From: JAZKDW01 sp040387375
GTDB taxonomy: Bacteria > Pseudomonadota > Gammaproteobacteria > Burkholderiales > Burkholderiaceae_D
DNA: 64,000 nucleotides
NCBI GenBank assembly: GCA_040387375.1
Contig: JAZKDW010000004.1
Coordinates: forward strand, 62,001-126,000
Direction: 5' to 3'
A program made the position numbers and the translations under genes. Numbering within the stretch: position 1 is the stretch's first letter; the number at the start of each line of letters is the position of its first letter. Shown piece by piece: positions 1 through 7,930 of this stretch. Under the pieces are notes generated by a model that worked only from the letters and a program-made list of their open reading frames with translations, was not told the origin of the DNA and ran no database searches.

Positions 1-147
1 CCCGTGCACCTGTGGATTCTCATCGTCGAAAAGACGGCGCCGTTCCTGCCGGCGGTCGGTGTCGTGATCATGATCATCTCGGCCGCGGTGGCGGCGCTGG
101 GATTTTGGGTTTCATCCCGGGCCACCGGGTCAGGCAGCAAAGTGTGA
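1..147 (+). CDS. ABC transporter permease, C-terminal end only
   Basis: Reading frame 1 is open from the window edge to a TGA at 145-147 and encodes the last 48 residues of a protein. These contain a hydrophobic stretch rich in Val, Ile, Ala and Leu followed by a short polar tail, which is how an inner-membrane permease ends. A solute receptor and an ABC ATPase follow on the same strand, so it is most likely the permease of that importer (inference). The start and most of the gene lie outside the window. It could be another kind of membrane protein; the context is the main evidence. Confidence 0.6.
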   Translation, partial: PVHLWILIVEKTAPFLPAVGVVIMIISAAVAALGFWVSSRATGSGSKV

Positions 148-206
148 GCAGTAGCATTCGCCATGAAGTATCCATGCATCGACCATCAATCAAGGAGAAA
201 TGTGAC

Positions 207-1313
207 ATGAGCAAAATAATCAAGGCAAGCGGCAGCGACCTGAGCCGGCGGGATGTCCTCAAATTCGGCGCCGCCGGGGTGCTGACCGCACTGGGAGGCG
301 GACTGGCCCATGCGCAATCGACGCCGACACTCGAGATCCTGGTCGCCAACGCACTGGTCGGCGCGCCGCTGAAAGACATTCTTGAAAAAGAAGCCAAGGT
401 CAAGATCAACGACAATCCATTCCAGAGTTCGACCGATGTGGTCGCGCGCCTTGTGGCGCCGGGCGGCACCAAACGCTACAACCTGCTGATGAGCCACAGC
501 ATTTTTTCGCGCGGCCCCGTATTGGGCGCGGCCGCCGGCCAGGAAAAAACAGCGGCGCTCGACCTCAAGAAGATCCCCAATTTTTCGCAAGTCGCCGATG
601 CCTTCAAGGACGATATCCTGCAACGCGATGGCAAGATCTACGGTGTGCCCATCATGTGGGGCTACGACACCGTGATCTACAACACCAAAGAGGTGCCGGC
701 AGCCGATGCGCAATCCTGGGGCCTGCTGTTCGAAGACAAGTATGCGGGCCGGATCGGCTGGTTCGATACCGCCCATCAGATGATCATGGCCGCTGCACTG
801 TATCTCGGCAAGACCAAGCCTGAGACGATGACCACGGCGGAACTCAATGAAGTCGGCCGCTTCCTGATTTCGAAAAAGAAAAATGCGCGTGTGCTGTGGT
901 CCAGTTTTGCGCAAGGCGCCAACCTGCTCGCGTCAGGGGAAATCGTGATTTCCTTCGGCACCATTCCGATGCGCACCGGCCTGCAGCAGAAAGGCTTCCC
1001 GATTGCCACCGCATGGTGCAAGGAAGGTGTGCTGTCGTTCGTCCAGCCGGCCTACATACCGAAGGATTCGAACAATCAGGACGCCGCGCATGCCGTGATC
1101 AATGCGATGCTGGGCAAGGATTATGCGAGCCAGCTGGCGAAGGCTTCCGGCTACCTGTCGGTCTCGAAACTGGCGGCGACAAGCCTGACCGCGGAAGAGC
1201 GCCGCACCCTGGGCTACGGCGTGCTCGACGGCAGCACCAAAAACTATCCGCTGGCCATGCCGCCGAATCTGCAGCAATGGATTGAAGTATGGGCGCGCGT
1301 GAAGAGCGCCTGA
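207..1313 (+). CDS. ABC transporter periplasmic solute-binding protein (PotD-like), Tat-type signal
   Basis: A 368-residue extracellular solute-binding protein, of the broad spermidine/putrescine and iron type, that would capture a small solute in the periplasm for the permease and ATPase beside it. The chosen start (ATG 207) follows an AAGGAGAAA ribosome site and gives a signal sequence with an SRRDVLKFG twin-arginine-like motif, a hydrophobic Ala/Gly/Leu core and an AHAQS cleavage site. The open frame runs further upstream but that part is arginine-rich and unlike a signal peptide. Motifs such as YGVPIMWGYDTVIYN are typical of the family. The hydantoinase-like genes downstream suggest the solute is their substrate or a relative; this is inference. 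Confidence 0.88.
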   Translation: MSKIIKASGSDLSRRDVLKFGAAGVLTALGGGLAHAQSTPTLEILVANALVGAPLKDILEKEAKVKINDNPFQSSTDVVARLVAPGGTKRYNLLMSHSIFSRGPVLGAAAGQEKTAALDLKKIPNFSQVADAFKDDILQRDGKIYGVPIMWGYDTVIYNTKEVPAADAQSWGLLFEDKYAGRIGWFDTAHQMIMAAALYLGKTKPETMTTAELNEVGRFLISKKKNARVLWSSFAQGANLLASGEIVISFGTIPMRTGLQQKGFPIATAWCKEGVLSFVQPAYIPKDSNNQDAAHAVINAMLGKDYASQLAKASGYLSVSKLAATSLTAEERRTLGYGVLDGSTKNYPLAMPPNLQQWIEVWARVKSA

Positions 1314-1348
1314 GCCTGACGGCCTAACGCATGGAGAACACCGATCAC

Positions 1349-2428
1349 ATGGCAACCAATATTGCTGTTTCCGTCCGCAACCTGACCCGGATGTTTGGCG
1401 CCGTCAAGGCACTGGATGATGTGTCGCTCGATGTGCAGCGTGGAGAATTTGTATCGCTGCTCGGCTCCAGCGGCTGCGGCAAGACCACGCTGCTGCGCAT
1501 CATCGGCGGTTTTGAGGAGCCGAGCTCCGGCGACGTGGTCATTGGCGGACACAGCGTGATCGGTGACCCGCCTTACCGCCGCCGCACCAACATGGTGTTT
1601 CAGCATCTGGCCTTGTTCCCGCATTTATCGGTCGCGCAAAACATCGCATTCGGCCTGGAAATGAAAAAGGCCGATCCGGGCGCCATCGCTAAAAAGGTGA
1701 AAGAGGTGCTGGCGCTGGTGCGTCTTTCCGGTTACGAGGACCGTGCGATTTCAATGCTCAGCGGCGGGCAAAAACAGCGGGTAGCGATCGCACGCGCGAT
1801 CGTCAATGACCCCGAGGTGCTGCTCCTGGACGAACCGCTGGGCGCGCTCGATTTGCAATTGCGGCTGCAAATGCACGAGGAGCTAAAGCGCATTCACAAG
1901 GAGACCGGCAGCACCTGGATTTTCGTGACGCATGACCAGGGCGAGGCAATCACTCTTTCAGACCGCATCGCGGTGATGTCCGAAGGACAGATCGTCCAGC
2001 TTGGCACACCGCGCGATATCTATGAACGGCCTGGCAGCCGGTTCGTGGCGCAGTTTGTCGGCCATGCGAATTTCATCGACAGCGTGTGTGAGGAGACGCA
2101 GACGGACGGCCGCTGCACGATCTCGGCGGCAGGCTGGCGCCTTGAAGGCCAGAGTACAACGCCGCTGCAGAAAGGCATGCGCACGCTGGCAGTGTTGCGT
2201 CATGAGAAGCTGCGCATCGCTCCCGCGTCCGCCACCGCCGACGGCTTCATGGGGCGCGTGACCGAAGCCATTTATCTCGGCCCGTCGGTGCGGCTTACCG
2301 TTCAGCTTGAAAACGGAGCGGTGTTAACAGCCGAATCGCCGACCTCCGTGACTGGCGCCGAAATTAGCCTGGATGCGCTGGTACGCGTGTCTTGGAATTC
2401 GCAGGACCTGGTTGTGGTCCCTGCATAA
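1349..2428 (+). CDS. ABC transporter ATP-binding protein, PotA-like
   Basis: The cytoplasmic ATPase that powers the importer whose receptor lies just upstream. Visible motifs are Walker A GSSGCGKTT near residue 45, Q-loop FQHLALFPH, signature LSGGQKQRVAIARA, Walker B LLLDEPLGALD and switch THDQGEA. The roughly 110 residues after the ATPase core look like the TOBE domain found in PotA/FbpC-type subunits. The start at 1349 is preferred because GGAGA lies 11 bases upstream; an in-frame ATG at 1331 would add six residues and has no clear ribosome site. The solute is unknown. Confidence 0.92.
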   Translation: MATNIAVSVRNLTRMFGAVKALDDVSLDVQRGEFVSLLGSSGCGKTTLLRIIGGFEEPSSGDVVIGGHSVIGDPPYRRRTNMVFQHLALFPHLSVAQNIAFGLEMKKADPGAIAKKVKEVLALVRLSGYEDRAISMLSGGQKQRVAIARAIVNDPEVLLLDEPLGALDLQLRLQMHEELKRIHKETGSTWIFVTHDQGEAITLSDRIAVMSEGQIVQLGTPRDIYERPGSRFVAQFVGHANFIDSVCEETQTDGRCTISAAGWRLEGQSTTPLQKGMRTLAVLRHEKLRIAPASATADGFMGRVTEAIYLGPSVRLTVQLENGAVLTAESPTSVTGAEISLDALVRVSWNSQDLVVVPA

Positions 2429-2452
2429 CGCATTTACCGGAGATTTCCCCCC

Positions 2453-4516
2453 ATGTATCGAATTGGCATAGACGTAGGCGGCACCTTCACCGATGTGACG
2501 CTGGTAGACGAAAGGACCGGCGCCGGCAGCGTGGCCAAGGTGCTGAATGAACCGGGACGCCGGCACGCTACCGTGGTGCGCGGCATCAAGCGTGTGATGG
2601 ACCAGATGGGCATCGGGCCGGAGGAACTGGCATTCATCGGCCACGGCACCACCATCACGACCAATGCGGTGATCGAACGCAAGGGCGCGCCGACCGCGCT
2701 GGTCACCAACAAGGGTTTCCGGGATGTGATCGAGCTTGGCCGCTTCAGCCGGCCGGCGGCGCTGATTTATTCGGTGCAGCTGGACAAACCGAAGCCGATC
2801 ACGCCGCGCCACCTGCGTTTCGAGGCCGACTGCCGCGTGAATGCGGCCGGTGAAGTGCTGAAGGAACTGGACGATGCCGAGATCGAAAACATCATCGGGC
2901 AGATACGCGACAGCAAGGTGCAGGCGGTGGCGATCTGCTTCCTGTTTTCCTTCCTGCACCCGGCGCATGAACAGCGCCTGCGCGACCGGATGGTCGCGGC
3001 GCTGCCCGACGTCGACGTCTTGATATCGTCTGACATCCAGCCGGAATTTCGCGAGTTCCCGCGTACCAGCACCACGATTTTTGCCGCCTATGTCGCGCCG
3101 GTTCTGCGCAATTATGTGGAAAAGCTTCTTGCCGGAATGCGTGAAGAACACATCGACAGCAGGCTGTTCATTTTCCAGTCCAACGGCGGCGTCGCCCGGC
3201 CGGAACTGGTGCTGCGCAACCCTGCCACCACCCTGCTGTCGGGGCCGGCCGGCGCCGTGGTCGGCGCCGCCCATCTGGCAAAGACTGGCGGTTATCCGAA
3301 CCTGATCACGATCGACATGGGCGGCACCAGCCTGGACATCTGCCTGCTGCGCGATGGCATCGCCGAAGCGACCACCGCACGGGAAATCGATTATTTCCCG
3401 ATCGTCACGCCGATGCTCGACGTGCACACGGTCGGCGCCGGTGGCGGCAGCATCGTCCGGCTGGATGAGGTCGGCCGCCTGAAAGTCGGCCCCGAGAGCG
3501 CGTCGTCGGATCCGGGCCCTGCATGTTATGGCATCGGCGGCACCCATGCGACCCTGACCGACGTCAACCTGGCATTGGGCTACATCGATCCGGACGACTT
3601 CGCCGGCGGCGAAGTGAAGCTATACCCGGACAAGGCGCGCGCAGTCATCGACGAACATGTGGCCAGGCCGCTCGGGATCGATACCCTGCCAGCGGCGGCC
3701 GGCATTTTTAATGTCGCCGCCAGTCAGATGGCCGAAGCGATCCGCTTCATCTCCGTGCAGCGTGGCGCCGATCCGCGCGACTTCACTTTGTGCTCATTCG
3801 GCGGCGGTGGTCCGATTCATGCGTTCGCCATCGCGCAAGAGCTGGGCATGCGCCACATCCTGGTGCCGAACAATCCCGGCCTGTTCTCGTCCGGTGGCAT
3901 CGCGGTATCGGACTTCACGCATGACTATTCGCAATCCATCCTCAAGCGGGTCAGCCAGCTGCCGGATGGCGCGCTGGATGCTGCCTTCGCACAATTGCGT
4001 GCGCGCGCCGAAAGCGATTTCAATCTGGAAGGGATAGCGTCCGATAGCCGCCGCTACCAGCGCAGCATGGATATTCGCTATGTCGGGCAATCGACTGAAA
4101 TCAATGTCCGGATAAGCAGCGACGATGCCGACGAGCCGGTCGACATCGCCAGCTTCGTCGAGCAATTCCACCGCCAGCATGCGACCGTCTACACCTATTC
4201 GGTGCCGGGCGAGCCGGTCGAAGTCGTCAATCTGCGTCTGCGTGCGCTGGGTCTGGTCGCCAAGCCGCCGGTTCAGCAGAATGCCGTGCGATCCGGCGCG
4301 CCACAGGCATCGTCGATACGTGATGTATGGTTCGGCGACCGCATGCACCGGACCACCGTGTACCGGCGCGAAAAACTGCCTGCCGGCGCGCGGATCGATG
4401 GCCCTGCCATTATTCAGGAGCTGTCGTCGGCGACTGTCGTTCCCCCGGGGGCGACCGTGACAGTTGACGCCCTTCACAATCTTCTTCTTGAACTTCCTCA
4501 ACCGGTGACGCCATGA
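2453..4516 (+). CDS. Hydantoinase/oxoprolinase subunit A family protein
   Basis: 687 residues, the usual length for HyuA/OplA-type subunits. In known members this subunit binds ATP in an actin-like fold and works with subunit B to open hydantoin or 5-oxoproline rings; acetone carboxylases are relatives. The N-terminus carries IGIDVGGTFTDVTL and a second phosphate motif appears near residue 285 as IDMGGTSLDICLL. The gene overlaps the B subunit by four bases (ATGA), which implies coupled translation and a complex. The exact substrate cannot be told from sequence. 'N-methylhydantoinase' is a common database label but is not shown here. Confidence 0.93.
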   Translation: MYRIGIDVGGTFTDVTLVDERTGAGSVAKVLNEPGRRHATVVRGIKRVMDQMGIGPEELAFIGHGTTITTNAVIERKGAPTALVTNKGFRDVIELGRFSRPAALIYSVQLDKPKPITPRHLRFEADCRVNAAGEVLKELDDAEIENIIGQIRDSKVQAVAICFLFSFLHPAHEQRLRDRMVAALPDVDVLISSDIQPEFREFPRTSTTIFAAYVAPVLRNYVEKLLAGMREEHIDSRLFIFQSNGGVARPELVLRNPATTLLSGPAGAVVGAAHLAKTGGYPNLITIDMGGTSLDICLLRDGIAEATTAREIDYFPIVTPMLDVHTVGAGGGSIVRLDEVGRLKVGPESASSDPGPACYGIGGTHATLTDVNLALGYIDPDDFAGGEVKLYPDKARAVIDEHVARPLGIDTLPAAAGIFNVAASQMAEAIRFISVQRGADPRDFTLCSFGGGGPIHAFAIAQELGMRHILVPNNPGLFSSGGIAVSDFTHDYSQSILKRVSQLPDGALDAAFAQLRARAESDFNLEGIASDSRRYQRSMDIRYVGQSTEINVRISSDDADEPVDIASFVEQFHRQHATVYTYSVPGEPVEVVNLRLRALGLVAKPPVQQNAVRSGAPQASSIRDVWFGDRMHRTTVYRREKLPAGARIDGPAIIQELSSATVVPPGATVTVDALHNLLLELPQPVTP

Positions 4517-6201
4517 CTATCGATCCCTTTACGCTAGCAGTTCTGCAAAACGCCCTGATCGGCATTGCCCATGAGATGAAGTTGATGACCATGCGCACCG
4601 CCTATACACAACTGTGGAAGGAGCAGGGTGACCTGTCCTGCTGCATCATGGATGCCAACGGCGAAATCGTGGCGCAGGACCCGACTGGCTTTCCGATCCA
4701 CGTCACCACGATGCCATTCCAGCTGCAAGGACTGCTGGAACGCTTCCGGAACAATATTCATCCGGGCGATGTGCTGATGACCAACGATCCCTATCTGGGA
4801 GGCACCCACTTGCCCGATGTGCTGCTGGTGCGGCCGCTGTTCTGGGAAGGCAAGCTGTACGGTTACCTGTGCAATCGCGGCCACTGGGCCGACATTGGCG
4901 GCATGGGACCGGGCAGCTACTCGCCAGCCACCAAAGAGCTGATTCAGGAAGGCATTGTGGTGCCGCCGGTGAAGCTGTTCATTGACGATAAATTGCAAGA
5001 GCCGATCGCTGACGTCATTGTGCGCAATGTGCGCGATTCGTCCGTGGCGCTGGGCGACATGCGGGCGCAGTATGCGTCCTGCTTCACCGGCGAGCGCCGG
5101 CTTGCGGATTTGATTACCCGCTACGGGCTCGATGTGATCACCATGGCGATGAAAGAAATTCTCGATCGTTCCGAACAACTGACGCGGGCCCGGATTGCTC
5201 GCTTCAAATCCGGCGTCTATCAAGCCCGCGACTGCCTGGATGGCGACGGACTGACCGAAGATCCACAGTGGATCAACGCGAGTGTCGTGATTGACGGCTC
5301 GGACATCACGGTTGATCTGACTGGTTCGTCAAAGCAGTCGCGTGGCGGCATGAATTGTTCACGTGCCTCGGCGATCTCAGGCGTGCAATATGCGATCAAA
5401 TCGATTACCGATCCGGAAAATCCCCCGAACGCCGGCAGCTACCGGCCGATCAAGGTGCTGACCAAACCGGGCACGCTGTGTGATGCGTTGCCGCCGGGTT
5501 CGATGGTAGGTTATGCGGAAGTGGCTTACCGGGTGCTCGACTCGACCATGCGGGCTCTGGCGGACGCCGCGCCGGAAGCGGCGCTGGCCAGCGGCTCCGG
5601 CTCGACCGGCACCTCGGTGGTCGGCGGCGGCGACAGCCGGCCGAATGCAAAAAAACCTTTTTTCCTGACGCTGGAACTGTCGTCGGGCGCTTATGGGGCG
5701 CGCGCGACCAAAGATGGCATCAATGGCATCCGCTACGGTGTAGGTAATGCCGGCCACGTTCCCATCGAAGCCGACGAGATGGAAAACCCGATCCTGTTTG
5801 AACGCTACGAGATCGTCGCCGACACTGGCGGCGCCGGCAAATTCCGGGGCGGCAATGGTTTTTCCCGCGTATTTCGCGTACTGGCTAACGAAGCCTCGAT
5901 CTGCCTTTGCGCCGATCGCCACCGTTCGCAGCCGCAGGGATTATTCGGCGGCCAGCCGGGGCGAAGCGCGCAGTATGTGCTCGATCCCGGCACCGACAGG
6001 GAACGCCGGCTGTCGAGCAAGACTCCATATGTGCCACTGGCGGAAGGCACGCTGGTGTGGCTGCAGTCGGCCGGTGGCGGCGGTTACGGCGACCCGAAGC
6101 AGCGCGACCGGGCGCTGATCGAACGCGATCTGCAGGACGGCTACATTACCGACGCCTGCGCGACCGGCGAATATGGATATACTCACAGCGAGGGCGCATA
6201 G
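4513..6201 (+). CDS. Hydantoinase/oxoprolinase subunit B family protein
   Basis: 562 residues, the partner of the A subunit upstream, whose stop it overlaps by four bases. The N-terminus (DPFTLAVLQNALIGIAHEM) and the middle motifs HVTTMPFQLQGLL and NDPYLGGTHLPDV are typical of the HyuB family. The C-terminus has the glycine-rich GGGGYGDP element common in this family. Together A and B should form an ATP-dependent cyclic-amide or ketone-activating enzyme in the cytoplasm. A carboxymuconolactone-decarboxylase-like gene follows after 41 bases, suggesting one transcript. Confidence 0.93.
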   Translation: MTIDPFTLAVLQNALIGIAHEMKLMTMRTAYTQLWKEQGDLSCCIMDANGEIVAQDPTGFPIHVTTMPFQLQGLLERFRNNIHPGDVLMTNDPYLGGTHLPDVLLVRPLFWEGKLYGYLCNRGHWADIGGMGPGSYSPATKELIQEGIVVPPVKLFIDDKLQEPIADVIVRNVRDSSVALGDMRAQYASCFTGERRLADLITRYGLDVITMAMKEILDRSEQLTRARIARFKSGVYQARDCLDGDGLTEDPQWINASVVIDGSDITVDLTGSSKQSRGGMNCSRASAISGVQYAIKSITDPENPPNAGSYRPIKVLTKPGTLCDALPPGSMVGYAEVAYRVLDSTMRALADAAPEAALASGSGSTGTSVVGGGDSRPNAKKPFFLTLELSSGAYGARATKDGINGIRYGVGNAGHVPIEADEMENPILFERYEIVADTGGAGKFRGGNGFSRVFRVLANEASICLCADRHRSQPQGLFGGQPGRSAQYVLDPGTDRERRLSSKTPYVPLAEGTLVWLQSAGGGGYGDPKQRDRALIERDLQDGYITDACATGEYGYTHSEGA

Positions 6202-6242
6202 CGTCACCAATTTCAACCACTTTGCATTGAGGACTTCAGACC

Positions 6243-6650
6243 ATGGCAGCAGAAAAAACATCATTGTACGAACAAGGACTCGCGGTGCGGCGCCAGGTAT
6301 TGGGGTCCGACTATGTGGACCAGTCGCTCGCATCGGCAACCGAATTTAATCAGTCGCTGCAGGATTTTGTTACCGAGCATTGCTGGGGCGCGATCTGGAC
6401 CCGACCCGGCCTGGAACTGAAAACCCGCAGCATGCTCAATATCGCCATGCTGACGGTGCTCAACCGTCCGCATGAACTGAAGCTGCATGTGAAAGGCGCG
6501 CTGCGCAACGGCGTCACGCGCGAGGAGATTTCGGAGATCCTGCTGCAGAGCGCCGCCTACAGCGGGGCACCGGCGTCGATCGACGGCTTCAAGGTAGCGG
6601 CCGAGGTGATTGCGAATTATGATCGGGAGAATGCACCGCCTGCTGCGTGA
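6243..6650 (+). CDS. Carboxymuconolactone decarboxylase family protein
   Basis: A 135-residue all-helical protein of the CMD/AhpD superfamily. The core reads TRSMLNIAMLTVLNRPHELKLH followed by NGVTREEISEILLQSAAYSG, matching 4-carboxymuconolactone decarboxylase-like proteins. The CxxC pair that marks AhpD-type peroxidase partners is absent, so a decarboxylase or lactone-handling role is more likely than an antioxidant role. It is the last gene of the operon that starts with the ABC importer. The reaction is not established; the match to the family is clear. Confidence 0.88.
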   Translation: MAAEKTSLYEQGLAVRRQVLGSDYVDQSLASATEFNQSLQDFVTEHCWGAIWTRPGLELKTRSMLNIAMLTVLNRPHELKLHVKGALRNGVTREEISEILLQSAAYSGAPASIDGFKVAAEVIANYDRENAPPAA

Positions 6651-6785
6651 GAATGGTACACCTGCGAACTGGTGGACTGACCAGGTTTTCTTGCCCCCCC
6701 GTATCCCACCCTCCCGGCCTTTTCAACCGGAAGTTGGCCTCGGAAGCCGTCCGTCCCTACCAGTCCGCACCCTTCGTTTGTCCCT

Positions 6786-6920
6786 CTGACGGACAGCCGC
6801 AGCTTCAACCTGGTACTGTCGGACCTCGGGCAGATCACCTACTTGCCCGTGCTGGTCGACTACCTGAGCGAACATGCACCGCATGTCCGCATCAAATTGC
6901 TGCATCTGCGCTCTAAGTAG
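6786..6920 (+). pseudogene. Remnant of a LysR-type regulator
   Basis: In the frame ending at the TAG at 6918-6920, about 44 codons encode a peptide including SRSFNLVLSDLGQITYLP, which is the hallmark start of a LysR co-inducer-binding domain (residues about 90-130 of a normal protein). There is no helix-turn-helix part upstream and the frame stops where about 170 more residues should follow. It is therefore a broken fragment. It sits just after the hydantoinase operon, so it may be what is left of that operon's regulator, or debris from a rearrangement. Confidence 0.75.
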
Positions 6921-6944
6921 AGCCAAAAATAACGGAAAGTTTTC

Positions 6945-7562
6945 ATGCGATTCCAAGGAAGAATAACAACCTGGAAGGATGATCAAGGCTTCGGCTTCAT
7001 TACCCCCAATGGCGGCGGCGATCAGGTTTTTGTGCACATCAAATCATTTTCACACAGGCAGCGTCGGCCCAGCGGAAATGAAATTGTGACGTACGAAGTG
7101 AGTACTGATGAGCAGCGCCGGATGAAAGCGAGGAATGTAGCATTCATCACCAGCCGGGCACGGGCTGCAGCACCAGGCAATCATCGAGTCAGCTCGCTGG
7201 TCCTCGCCTTCCTCTTTTTGACTTTCATCATCGGTTTGGTTTTCGTAGGCAAATTGCCACTCACTCTGCTCGGCTTATATCTGGGCAGCAGTATGGTTAC
7301 GTTCATCGTGTATGCGCTCGATAAATCGGCAGCGAGGAGCGGGCGCTGGAGAACACAGGAGAGCACCTTACATTTGCTGAGCCTTATCGGAGGCTGGCCT
7401 GGGGCCTTAATCGCTCAACAACACCTGCGGCACAAATCAAAAAAGATGTCGTTTCAATTTGGCTTCTGGATAACGGTCGCATTGAACGGTGTGGCGCTTG
7501 GGTGGGTCCTCACCGACAAGGGCGCCGATGCTCTGCGCTCGTTTATGTTCATGGCAAAATAA
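6945..7562 (+). CDS. Cold-shock domain fused to DUF1294 membrane protein
   Basis: 205 residues in two parts. Residues 1 to about 65 form a cold-shock domain with the nucleic-acid-binding signatures GFGFIT and VFVHI. Residues about 80 to 200 are a DUF1294 membrane domain with several hydrophobic helices and the motif YALDKSAARSGRWR followed by LHLLSLIGGWPGALIAQ. This fusion is widespread in proteobacteria but its function is unknown; a membrane-tethered RNA/ssDNA-binding protein is a reasonable guess. It stands alone between the accessory operon and the tRNA. Confidence 0.92.
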   Translation: MRFQGRITTWKDDQGFGFITPNGGGDQVFVHIKSFSHRQRRPSGNEIVTYEVSTDEQRRMKARNVAFITSRARAAAPGNHRVSSLVLAFLFLTFIIGLVFVGKLPLTLLGLYLGSSMVTFIVYALDKSAARSGRWRTQESTLHLLSLIGGWPGALIAQQHLRHKSKKMSFQFGFWITVALNGVALGWVLTDKGADALRSFMFMAK

Positions 7563-7772
7563 TCATGCTGAAGTTGTGTGATGAAGGCAGACAGGCAATC
7601 GTCAACAGTTACTCACTTCTTTCGGTAATCCATCCCAATTAATTTTCGGGGGGATTACCCTATTGCTAAATCAATGTTTGTGCAATTGAAGCCGTCACGT
7701 CTTAGCCCAATTTGTATTCCCGGAATCCGGTTACACAGCGGTTACATAAAACTTCAAATAAAGTCGAGAATA

Positions 7773-7810
7773 AAAAAATGGCTACAAGCCGAAACTTGTA
7801 ACCATTTTTT
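7773..7810. terminator. Bidirectional rho-independent terminator after rpoD/tRNA
   Basis: An A-run, stem CTACAAG / CTTGTA flanked by ATGG / CCAT, loop of about six bases, then a T-run. Because the A-run and T-run flank the stem it can stop transcripts from both sides: the minus-strand rpoD-tRNA transcript and any read-through from the plus-strand gene that ends at 7562. Confidence 0.75.
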
Positions 7811-7822
7811 ATTGCTTAATAC

Positions 7823-7901
<79 letters not shown>

Positions 7902-7930
7902 GTTAAACTCTGGAAATCTGATCCTGGAAC

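Noticed and set aside
2324..3547. A 407-codon minus-strand frame across the hydantoinase A gene
   Set aside because: Antisense to a well-supported gene, no recognisable domain, His/Arg/Gln-rich composition typical of spurious frames.
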